Positions 39,115 to 47,382 of a DNA stretch of 64,000 nt are shown here, piece by piece. A program made the translations under genes and the position numbers. The stretch spans positions 16,496 through 80,495 of the forward strand of contig NZ_JAKVIO010000017.1 in the NCBI RefSeq assembly GCF_022601895.1. The letters are read 5' to 3'. The stretch comes from Sphingomonas sp. LaA6.9 (GTDB lineage: Bacteria > Pseudomonadota > Alphaproteobacteria > Sphingomonadales > Sphingomonadaceae). The notes below the pieces were generated by a model. It searched no databases, was not told the origin of the DNA, and saw only the letters and a list, made by a program, of their open reading frames with translations. The stretch's first letter is position 1, and every line of letters starts with the position of its first letter.

Positions 39115-40524
39115 GTGGCCACCGCACCCGTTGCCGACATCAACGACTACGTCATTCGCGACATCGCGCTCGCCGATTTCGGCCGCAAGGAAATCGATAT
39201 CGCCGAGACCGAAATGCCCGGCCTGATGGCGCTGCGCAGCGAATATGGTGCGGCGCAGCCGCTTAAAGGTGCCCGCATCACGGGTTCGCTCCACATGACG
39301 ATCCAGACCGCCGTGCTGATCGAGACGCTGACCGCGCTGGGCGCCGACGTCCGCTGGGCGACCTGCAACATCTTCTCGACGCAGGATCACGCCGCCGCCG
39401 CCATAGCGGCGTCCGGCGTCCCCGTGTTCGCGGTCAAGGGCGAGAGCCTTGCCGAATATTGGGACTATGTCGGCTCGATCTTCGATTGGGGCGATGAGAC
39501 CTGCAACATGATCCTCGACGATGGCGGCGACGCGACGATGTTTGCGCTCTGGGGCGCCAAGCTCGAAGCCGGCCAGACGATGCCCGAGCCCGAGAACGAC
39601 GAAGAGGTCGAGATGCAGCGGGCGCTCAAGGCGTTCATCGCCCGCAAGCCCGGCTACCTCACCGAGACCGTCAAGAACATCAAGGGCGTTTCGGAAGAAA
39701 CCACGACCGGCGTTCACCGCCTGTACGCGATCGCCAAGAAGGGCGAGCTGCCTTTCCCCGCGATCAACGTGAATGACAGCGTGACCAAGTCGAAGTTCGA
39801 CAATCTCTATGGCTGCAAGGAATCGCTCGTCGACGCGATCCGTCGCGGCACCGACGTCATGCTCGCGGGCAAGGTCGCCTGCGTCGCGGGCTTCGGCGAT
39901 GTCGGCAAGGGCTCGGCGCAGTCGCTGCGCAATGGCGGCGCGCGCGTGCTCGTCACCGAGGTCGATCCCATCTGCGCGCTCCAGGCCGCCATGGAAGGCT
40001 TCGAGGTCGTGACGATGGAAGAGGCCGTAACGCGCGCCGACATCTTCTGCACCGCCACGGGCAATGCCGACGTCATCACCGCCGACCATATGAAGGCGAT
40101 GAAGAACATGGCGATCGTCTGCAATATCGGCCACTTCGACAGCGAGATCCAGATCTCTGCGCTGTCCAACTACAAGTGGACCGAAGTGAAGCCGCAGGTC
40201 GACCTCGTCGAGTTTCCCGACGGCAAGCAGATCATCATCCTGTCCAAGGGCCGCCTCGTGAACCTGGGCAATGCCACGGGCCATCCGAGCTTCGTGATGT
40301 CGTCGAGCTTCACCAACCAGGTGCTCGCGCAGATCGAGCTGTGGGGCAATTCGGCGGCCTATCAGAACGATGTCTATGTCCTGCCCAAGCACCTCGACGA
40401 GAAGGTCGCGATGCTGCACCTCGAAAAGCTGGGCGTGAAGCTGACCAAGCTGACGAAGAAGCAGGCCGACTATATCGGCGTGCCGGTCGAAGGCCCGTTC
40501 AAGCCCGATCACTACCGCTACTGA
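39115..40524 (+). CDS. ahcY: S-adenosylhomocysteine hydrolase
   Basis: A 469-residue NAD-dependent enzyme cleaving S-adenosylhomocysteine to adenosine and homocysteine, relieving inhibition of methyltransferases. Visible signatures are [51 protein letters not shown], the NAD-binding [14 protein letters not shown] (about 259-272) and the C-terminal KPDHYRY. The start is GTG 39115 with AGGAG seven bases upstream. It appears monocistronic: a palindromic operator candidate lies upstream and a strong terminator downstream. Confidence 0.98.
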   Translation: MATAPVADINDYVIRDIALADFGRKEIDIAETEMPGLMALRSEYGAAQPLKGARITGSLHMTIQTAVLIETLTALGADVRWATCNIFSTQDHAAAAIAASGVPVFAVKGESLAEYWDYVGSIFDWGDETCNMILDDGGDATMFALWGAKLEAGQTMPEPENDEEVEMQRALKAFIARKPGYLTETVKNIKGVSEETTTGVHRLYAIAKKGELPFPAINVNDSVTKSKFDNLYGCKESLVDAIRRGTDVMLAGKVACVAGFGDVGKGSAQSLRNGGARVLVTEVDPICALQAAMEGFEVVTMEEAVTRADIFCTATGNADVITADHMKAMKNMAIVCNIGHFDSEIQISALSNYKWTEVKPQVDLVEFPDGKQIIILSKGRLVNLGNATGHPSFVMSSSFTNQVLAQIELWGNSAAYQNDVYVLPKHLDEKVAMLHLEKLGVKLTKLTKKQADYIGVPVEGPFKPDHYRY

Positions 40525-40547
40525 TCGCATCGCTCGCAGCGAAGCTC

Positions 40548-40583
40548 AAAGGGGCTCCCGGCAATCGCCGGGGGCCCTTTTTC
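40548..40583 (+). terminator. Terminator after ahcY
   Basis: AAAGGGGCTCCCGGC pairs with GCCGGGGGCCCTTT around AATC and is followed by a T-run (40578-40582), 24 bases after the ahcY stop. Confidence 0.9.
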
Positions 40584-40603
40584 TTTGCGTGCGCGATCAC
40601 GTC

Positions 40604-40634
40604 AAAAAAAAGGCCGGGAACAGGTCCCGGCCTT
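40604..40634 (-). terminator. Terminator after the TonB-dependent receptor gene
   Basis: On the minus strand AAGGCCGGGA / TCCCGGCCTT form a perfect stem around a five-base loop. It is followed by a run of at least seven T (the A-run at 40604-40610 on the + strand). It lies about 25 bases past the receptor stop. Confidence 0.9.
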
Positions 40635-40656
40635 CGAGTTCGATTGCTGACGTCTG

Positions 40657-43600
40657 TCAGAACTTGGCGGTCGCACCTGCGTAGAAGAAGCGGCCGATAT
40701 TGCTATAGATGCCGCTGCCCGCACCGATGCCCGTCTGGCCAAGTGGTGGCACCCGGTTGGTGACATTGTCGACGCCGATGTAGAAGTTGAACTTCTCGTT
40801 CACGTCGATGGCAGCGCGGATGTCGTGATAGACAACCGAGGGGTAGAAGGCGCGATCGGCCCAGTCGGCATTCTGCGGCGGACGGCCCTGCTTCGAGAAG
40901 AAATCCTCATACTGCGCGCCATTGAGGATCATCTTTCCGATGTAGCGCATCTGATAACCGAGCGTCCAGGGACCGGTCTTCAGGTTCAGGTTCCAGTTAA
41001 AGGCATCCTCGGGATCGCCCAATTCCATCAAAAGCTGGTTGGCGCGGTTCGGATCGTCCGGGAACAGATACTGGTCATTCTGGAACACATGAGTCCAGAT
41101 CACGCGCGTGCTCAGGTCACCGACGCCTTCGATATTGCGCTGGTAGCTCGCCTGAACGTCGATGCCGCGCACCTTGAGCTTGGCGTAGTTCAGCAGGACC
41201 TGTTGCAGCGTGCCTTCCAGGATGCGCCCCTGAATTTCGCCGCGAGGTCCGCCACCCGCGCCTGCGCGCTGGAACAGGCTGCAGAACTGATTGTCGAGCG
41301 TGGGTGCATCATAGCAGGCATTGACGATCTGCTGCGCCGAGGGGGCGGTGATGACGTCGTCGACCTGGATGTCGTAATAGTCCGCCGAGATGACCAGCCC
41401 CGGGATGAAGCTGGGTTCGAAAACTGCGCCGAACACCAGCGAGTCGGACGTTTCTTCCTTGAGGTCCTCGTTGCCGCCTGAACGGAACTCCAGCGTCTGC
41501 TGATACTGGAAGTTGAAGTTCGCGGGCACGCCGGCTGCGCGGCAGTTCGCCTGGCGGGTCGACGAACCCGTGCCGATATAGTCGAGCGAGCAGGGATCGT
41601 TGATGAACCCGAAGTTCTGGCCGAGCGGTGCATAGAGTTCGGTCAGGTTGGGCGCGCGCACGGCGCGGGCATAATTGGCCCTGAAGCGGATGTCGCGGAC
41701 AGGCGACCATTCGATGCCGGCGTTATAGGAATAGACGGTTCCGGTAGAACCCTTGTAGTCCGCGACACGACCCGCGGCGTTGAGCGTCAGTTCCTGGAAG
41801 AACGGAACATCTTTCAGCACCGGGACGCGGAGTTCGCCGAACAGCTCCTTCACTTCAAAAGATGGCGGGTCAAACTCGGGCAGAGCGTTGTAGAAGGTGA
41901 TGCCCGCCTGAACCATCGGATCGACCGACTGGTAGTTGGTTTCTTTGCGATATTCGAAGCCAGCGGCGAAGCCGACAGGGCCACCGGGCAGTTCAAAGAG
42001 CTGGCTCGAATCGCCTGCAACGGATCCGCCCACCACGAACTGCGTGATCTTGCCCTTGGACACCGTATCCTGGACGACATAGTCGCGTGCCGCCTGAGTG
42101 ACATTGCCGCTGCCGAAAAGATTGATCGGGACACACTGCGCCACATCATTTGCCAGCTGGGCCTGCGCATATGCGGTGTTGGCCGCCTGCTCGTAGATCT
42201 GGCGCGCGGTCGGGTCGATCGTCGCGCGGCACACTATGTTGCCGTTCGCGGGATTGCGCACCGCATCGATCGCCATGAGGAAGCGCTGGACGTTGAGGTT
42301 ACCGAGAATCGTGGTGTCCTCGTTGAACTCACCGTAGTTCAACGCAAGCTCATAGGACCAGTCTTCGTTGAACGTCCCACGGGCGCCCGTCACGATACGA
42401 TAGGTTTCGCGCGTCGCCGCTTCCTGACGCACGCCGATGTCGGTGATATTCTTGTTCAGGTAGAAGCCGTACTGGTCCGCATCGGGAATTCCGTCGGGCG
42501 TGTCATTGCCGGTCGCATCATAGAAGTCGCCATAGGCCGCGCGGATCACACCACGTGCCTGATTGGTGAGGAACGGGTTGTCGGTGTAGAAGATCTCGCG
42601 CGGAGAGCTGAATGTCCCGCCGCGTCCCATGAAGGCCGGGCCGCTGGCGCTGCCGAGCGAGTCGGAACGAACATATTTGGCCTCGATGAAGGGAATGAAA
42701 GCGTCACTCACCTCAAAATGGCCGATGAGGTTCACGCTGTACCGGTCGAACTTGGGGTAAAGGCCCATTTCCTGACCGCTGCGGAAATTGTCGCCATTGC
42801 CGCCGATGAAGCTGCCGCTGGCCGTGTTGCCCACGCGCCGGCCGGTTTGCCGAACAAGGCTGCCATCCGCCTGAAAGATGTATGGCGTATAATAGGGCCC
42901 GGTGTTGAAGTCCTCGATCGTGCCGCCGTTCGAATAGACCGCGCTGCGAATATCCTCGAAATACACGCGATCCGGATTGCCGTCGCTGCCATTTACCGCG
43001 CTCGCGGGATCGCTGTCGACCGTGACATAGCCGTTCTGGTTGCGCAGATTGGGGCGTCCGGGGGCGTACCAGTCCTCATTGTGCGCATATTCGAAGTTGA
43101 CCGCGATATTGCCGCGATCGTCTGCGAAGTTGGTGCCAGCGACGGCGCTGAGGAAATAGGCGCCCGCATCACCATATTTGCTGATGCCGCCCTGGCCGCG
43201 CAGCTGCACGCCCTCGAAATCGTCCTTCAGGATGAAATTGACGACGCCGGCAATGGCGTCCGAACCATAGACGGCCGAGCTCCCGCCCGTGACGATGTCG
43301 ACACGTTCGATCAGGTCGGTCGGGATCTGGTTTGTGTCGACCGATGCCGCATTGTTCAGAATGTCGGCGGAAACGTGTCTGCGGCCGTTCTGCAGCACAA
43401 GCGTCCGCTGGGTGCCGAGGCCGCGCAGGTCGAGCAGGTTGAGGCCCGCAGTGCCGAGGTTGCGCGTCGAGTTCGACTGGCTGATGGTGGAGCGTAGCTG
43501 GGGAAGCTCGTTGAGCACGTCGCCGATCGACGTCTGGCCGGTCTCGAAGAATTCCTCGCCCTGGACGGTGGTCACCGGCACGGCTTCCTCGAAACCCGTG

Positions 43601-43779
43601 CGCGCGATGCGCGATCCGGTGACGACGATGGCATCGTCCGCCGCGCTTTCCGCTTCGGGCTCGGGGCCGGCAGCGGGCGCAGCGTCCTGGGCATGGGCCA
43701 TGGAGCTGAATGCAAGGACTCCGGCAAGAATTGCCGCGGATCGAATAGAAGTGCCACGTAGAAAATGTGACTTACGCAT
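40657..43779 (-). CDS. TonB-dependent outer-membrane receptor
   Basis: A 1040-residue receptor with a signal peptide (about 1-30, ILAGVLAFSSMAHAQ). The TonB-box-like segment is DDAIVVTGSRI. The plug domain (about 60-175) has LNLLDLRGLGTQRTLVLQNG and the exit motif VDIVTGGSSAVYGSDAIAGV. A 22-strand barrel ends in ...FFYAGATAKF, with the C-terminal Phe needed for BAM insertion. The size and GSDA-type plug resemble the oar-like/peptide-associated receptors common in sphingomonads and xanthomonads. The substrate is unknown. It is divergent, across 253 bp, from an exported propeller-amidohydrolase, which could act on the same class of compounds. Confidence 0.94.
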   Translation of the reverse strand: MRKSHFLRGTSIRSAAILAGVLAFSSMAHAQDAAPAAGPEPEAESAADDAIVVTGSRIARTGFEEAVPVTTVQGEEFFETGQTSIGDVLNELPQLRSTISQSNSTRNLGTAGLNLLDLRGLGTQRTLVLQNGRRHVSADILNNAASVDTNQIPTDLIERVDIVTGGSSAVYGSDAIAGVVNFILKDDFEGVQLRGQGGISKYGDAGAYFLSAVAGTNFADDRGNIAVNFEYAHNEDWYAPGRPNLRNQNGYVTVDSDPASAVNGSDGNPDRVYFEDIRSAVYSNGGTIEDFNTGPYYTPYIFQADGSLVRQTGRRVGNTASGSFIGGNGDNFRSGQEMGLYPKFDRYSVNLIGHFEVSDAFIPFIEAKYVRSDSLGSASGPAFMGRGGTFSSPREIFYTDNPFLTNQARGVIRAAYGDFYDATGNDTPDGIPDADQYGFYLNKNITDIGVRQEAATRETYRIVTGARGTFNEDWSYELALNYGEFNEDTTILGNLNVQRFLMAIDAVRNPANGNIVCRATIDPTARQIYEQAANTAYAQAQLANDVAQCVPINLFGSGNVTQAARDYVVQDTVSKGKITQFVVGGSVAGDSSQLFELPGGPVGFAAGFEYRKETNYQSVDPMVQAGITFYNALPEFDPPSFEVKELFGELRVPVLKDVPFFQELTLNAAGRVADYKGSTGTVYSYNAGIEWSPVRDIRFRANYARAVRAPNLTELYAPLGQNFGFINDPCSLDYIGTGSSTRQANCRAAGVPANFNFQYQQTLEFRSGGNEDLKEETSDSLVFGAVFEPSFIPGLVISADYYDIQVDDVITAPSAQQIVNACYDAPTLDNQFCSLFQRAGAGGGPRGEIQGRILEGTLQQVLLNYAKLKVRGIDVQASYQRNIEGVGDLSTRVIWTHVFQNDQYLFPDDPNRANQLLMELGDPEDAFNWNLNLKTGPWTLGYQMRYIGKMILNGAQYEDFFSKQGRPPQNADWADRAFYPSVVYHDIRAAIDVNEKFNFYIGVDNVTNRVPPLGQTGIGAGSGIYSNIGRFFYAGATAKF

Positions 43780-44032
43780 GGTCGCATCCCATCAACTGAA
43801 CTTTGGATGAACGACCCTTGGGCGAGGCGTGACTTGAATCAACAAATACAGCTGCACGCTATTGTGCAATTTATACTGTTTGTTGCGCCTTTGTTGCAGG
43901 CGCGCAACAGTTCGGCCTGCTCTGCCGCGGATATTCGACCAACGGCGCTTTTCCTCAGGCAAACAACCTCATAGAAGCTCCGCAGGTGCTGCGCGGCCAG
44001 GCTGGCCATGCGACGGGAGGAGACAGAAAACC

Positions 44033-47000
44033 GTGAAAAACAACGCGATCGTTACGCTGACGCTGCTGCTTTCGCTGGCGGGTGTCGGGCCTGCGGGCCA
44101 TGCCCGGGCGACAGCGCCGACCGCGGCGGAAAAGAGCGAAGACGCGCCGAAATGGGATGTGAATGCCCCTCCCGGCGCCACCATTCGCCAGGTGCCGATC
44201 GATGCCACCGAGGGCACCTGGATGAACCTCGACATCAGCCCCGATGGCCGGACGATCGCTTTCGACTTGCTCGGCGACATCTACACCATGCCCATCGCGG
44301 GCGGAACGCCGACGCGAATTGCAGAGGGGCTGGCCTATGAAGTGCATCCGCGTTTTTCGCCCGATGGCAGGCGCATCGCGTTCACTTCGGATCGCGGGGG
44401 CGGCGACAATATCTGGCTGATGAACGCGGACGGGTCGGACAAGCGCCAGCTCACCAAAGAGGATTTCCGCCTGCTCAACCAGCCGAGCTGGAGTCCCGAT
44501 GGGCGCTTCATCGTCGCCAAAAAGCATTTCACCACCGGGCGCTCGCTCGGCACCGGCGAGGTCTGGGCCTATCATGTGTCGGGCGGCAGCGGGGTCGCGC
44601 TCGTCAAGAAGCCGAACGAGGCGCACCAGAAGGAACTGGGCGAACCGATCTACGCGCCCGACGGCAAGCACGTCTATTATGTCCGCAACACGACGTCCGG
44701 CCCGATCTTCCAATATGCGCAGGACTCGAACACGCAGCTCTTCGCGATCGAACGCTACGACATGGAGACGGGTGAGATCGAGACGATCGCTGCCGGACCC
44801 GGTGGCGCGGTTCGCCCCGCGCCTTCGCCCGATGGCAGGAAGCTCGCCTTCGTCCGGCGCGAGCGCGCCAAATCGAAGCTCTACGTCAAGGATCTCGTGA
44901 CGGGCGAGGAGCGCAAGATTCATGACGCGCTCGATCAGGACGTGCAGGAAACCTGGGCGGTCCACGGCGTCTATCCCAACATGGCATGGACCCCGGATTC
45001 GGCCAGTCTGGTCTTCTGGGCGGGGGGCAAGATCAACCGCATCGACCTGGCCTCGGGCCAGGTGCGCGATATTCCGTTCCGCGTTGCCGACAGCCGCGGC
45101 GTGATCGATCCGCCGCGCCCGCCCGTCGAGATCGCTCCCGACAGCTTCCAGACGAAGATGCCGCGCCATGCCGCGGTTTCGCCCGACGGCCGCCAGGTCG
45201 TTTTCGAAACGCTCGGCAAGCTCTGGATCAAGGACATGGCGACCGGCATTCCGCGCCGGCTGACGAAGAACGATGCGGAACGCGAAGCCTATCCGTCATG
45301 GTCGCGCGACGGCAAGACGATCGCCTATGTCGGCTGGACCGACGCAGGGCTTGGCCAGATCCGCACGATTGCACGATCGGGCGGAAGCGCGCGCACAGTC
45401 ACGACGCGCCCGGGGCATTATGCGCGCCCGCGTTTCTCGCCCGACGGGCGGACGATCGTGTTCGAGGTCCGCGACGGTGGCGGGCTGGTCTCGCCGCTCT
45501 ATCCGCTCGACGCGGGCGTGTACCGCGTGGCGACTGCGGGCGGGGCTCCGGTGCGCGTCGCCAAGGGGCTTTCCGGGCCTCATTTCGGCGCAGGGAATGA
45601 CCGCATCTTCATGGTCGAAAGCGGTGAAAACAAGCGCATGCTCGTCAGCACCGATCTCAATGGCGAGGCGAAGCGCGTGCACGCCTCGGGCGAGCTCGTG
45701 ACGGGATATGACGTTTCACCCGACGGCCAGTATTTCGCATTCCGCGAGAATTACGAGGCGTTCGTCACCCCGTTGCTGCCCGGCACACAGGAGGTCGGCG
45801 CTGGTGCCAAGGGCGGCGCGCTTCCGGTAACGCGCGTCAGCGCGGACGGCGCCGATTTCATCCACTGGAGCAACAACGGGGCGCAGCTTCACTGGAGCCT
45901 CGGGCCGACGCTCTACACCGCGCGCAGCGATGCCATGTTCACCGCAGCGCCACCTGCCGGCGACGCCAAACCGCCCAAGTTCGAGCCGCCCCGGACGGGC
46001 GTTTCGCTCTCCATGACGGTCGCGGCGGACAGGCCGCAGGGCATAATCGCGCTCACGGGTGCGCGCCTCGTCACGATGCGCGATGCCGCGGGCGGGATCG
46101 TCGAGGATGGCGTGATCGTCATCGAGCGCGACCGCATCGTCGCGGTCGGCCCGAGGGCCGAGGTGCGCATTCCAGCGGGTGCGAAGACCGTCGACGTCGC
46201 GGGCAAGACGATCATGCCGGGGCTTGTCGACGCGCACGCGCATGGCCCTTACGGGCTTGATGATTTCACGCCCGAACAGAACTGGGCGACGATGGTCAAT
46301 CTCGCGCTGGGCGTCACCACCACGCACGATCCGTCGAGCAGCGCGGCGACCGTCTTTCCCGCAGCCGAAATGCAGCGCGCCGGCAAGCTTCTCGCGCCGC
46401 GGACCTTTTCCACGGGCGAGATCGTCTATGGCGCCAAGGCGGCGGACGTCTATGCCCAGATCGACAGTCTCGACGATGCGCGCGCACATATCCGGCGGCT
46501 CAAGGCGCAGGGAGCGCACAGCGTCAAGAACTATAACCAGCCGCGCCGCGAGCAGCGCCAGCAGGTGGTGGCGGCCGCGCGCGAGGCGAACATGCGCTCC
46601 GTGGCCGAGGGCGGATCGCTCTTCGGCATGGACATGTCGATCATCGCCGACGGCAACACGACGCTCGAGCACAATATCCCGCAGGCCGTGCTCTACAAGG
46701 ACGTGATCGACTTCTTCGCGGGCACCAAAGTTGGCTACACGCCCACGCTCGTCGTCACCTATGGCGGGCCAGCTGGCGACCCCTATTGGCGGCAGGCGAC
46801 CGATGTCTGGAAACACCCGCTGCTGCAGCGCCACGAGCCGCCCGAAGTGCTCGCGGCCGCCAATGCGCGCCGGACCAAGGCGCCCGAGGAGGATTATGTC
46901 GACGACGACAATGCACGCGAGGCGAAAAAGCTCGCGGATCGCGGCGTTCCGGTATCGATCGGTGCGCATGGCCAGGAACCCGGCATCGCGGCGCACTGGG

Positions 47001-47278
47001 AGCTCTGGTCCTTCGTCCGCGGCGGGATGAGCCCGGTCGAGGCGCTTCGCGCGGGGACGATCGTCTCGGCGCAGTCGCTGGGCTATGATCGCGACATCGG
47101 GTCGATCGAGGTTGGCAAGCTCGCCGACCTCGTTGTGCTGGACGCCGATCCGACGCAGGACATCCGCAATTCGGACAAGGTGGCGAAGGTCATGCTCGGC
47201 GGCCGCCTCTACGACGCGGCCACGCTCAACGAAGAGGTTACGGGCACGTTCCGGCGCAAACCCTATTATTGGGAGTGA
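44033..47278 (+). CDS. Exported beta-propeller/amidohydrolase fusion protein
   Basis: A 1081-residue protein with a signal peptide (VTLTLLLSLAGVGPAGHARA). About 600 residues of TolB/PD40-type propeller repeats follow, with several copies of the F/VSPDGRxIAF pattern (e.g. DISPDGRTIAF, RFSPDGRRIAF, RFSPDGRTIVF). The C-terminal amidohydrolase domain (about 680-1060) has the metal-binding HxH in MPGLVDAHAHGPYG and further ligands near LEHNIP and GAHGQE. It closes with GSIEVGKLADLVVLDADP. It is probably a periplasmic hydrolase of cyclic amides or peptides; the substrate is unknown. GTG 44033 follows GGGAGGAGACAG. The frame is open further upstream without start features. Confidence 0.9.
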   Translation: MKNNAIVTLTLLLSLAGVGPAGHARATAPTAAEKSEDAPKWDVNAPPGATIRQVPIDATEGTWMNLDISPDGRTIAFDLLGDIYTMPIAGGTPTRIAEGLAYEVHPRFSPDGRRIAFTSDRGGGDNIWLMNADGSDKRQLTKEDFRLLNQPSWSPDGRFIVAKKHFTTGRSLGTGEVWAYHVSGGSGVALVKKPNEAHQKELGEPIYAPDGKHVYYVRNTTSGPIFQYAQDSNTQLFAIERYDMETGEIETIAAGPGGAVRPAPSPDGRKLAFVRRERAKSKLYVKDLVTGEERKIHDALDQDVQETWAVHGVYPNMAWTPDSASLVFWAGGKINRIDLASGQVRDIPFRVADSRGVIDPPRPPVEIAPDSFQTKMPRHAAVSPDGRQVVFETLGKLWIKDMATGIPRRLTKNDAEREAYPSWSRDGKTIAYVGWTDAGLGQIRTIARSGGSARTVTTRPGHYARPRFSPDGRTIVFEVRDGGGLVSPLYPLDAGVYRVATAGGAPVRVAKGLSGPHFGAGNDRIFMVESGENKRMLVSTDLNGEAKRVHASGELVTGYDVSPDGQYFAFRENYEAFVTPLLPGTQEVGAGAKGGALPVTRVSADGADFIHWSNNGAQLHWSLGPTLYTARSDAMFTAAPPAGDAKPPKFEPPRTGVSLSMTVAADRPQGIIALTGARLVTMRDAAGGIVEDGVIVIERDRIVAVGPRAEVRIPAGAKTVDVAGKTIMPGLVDAHAHGPYGLDDFTPEQNWATMVNLALGVTTTHDPSSSAATVFPAAEMQRAGKLLAPRTFSTGEIVYGAKAADVYAQIDSLDDARAHIRRLKAQGAHSVKNYNQPRREQRQQVVAAAREANMRSVAEGGSLFGMDMSIIADGNTTLEHNIPQAVLYKDVIDFFAGTKVGYTPTLVVTYGGPAGDPYWRQATDVWKHPLLQRHEPPEVLAAANARRTKAPEEDYVDDDNAREAKKLADRGVPVSIGAHGQEPGIAAHWELWSFVRGGMSPVEALRAGTIVSAQSLGYDRDIGSIEVGKLADLVVLDADPTQDIRNSDKVAKVMLGGRLYDAATLNEEVTGTFRRKPYYWE

Positions 47279-47285
47279 TTTTCGG

Positions 47286-47309
47286 GTGCCCCGGTCATGG
47301 CCGGGGCAC
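47286..47309 (+). terminator. Hairpin after the propeller-amidohydrolase gene
   Basis: GTGCCCCGG pairs perfectly with CCGGGGCAC, with loop TCATGG, eight bases past the stop. The following TTGGTGTTT is only weakly T-rich, so termination may be partial. Confidence 0.65.
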
Positions 47310-47382
47310 TTGGTGTTTCCAAATCGGCGAAACAGATTCTAATGACATCGATGATGTTTACGCCTGACCTGGACCGCCGCAA

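Noticed and set aside
43780..44032. Repeated TTGTTGC motifs between the TonB receptor and the propeller-amidohydrolase genes
   Set aside because: Loose repeats without consistent spacing or clear dyad; they cannot be separated from chance or a promoter without more copies.
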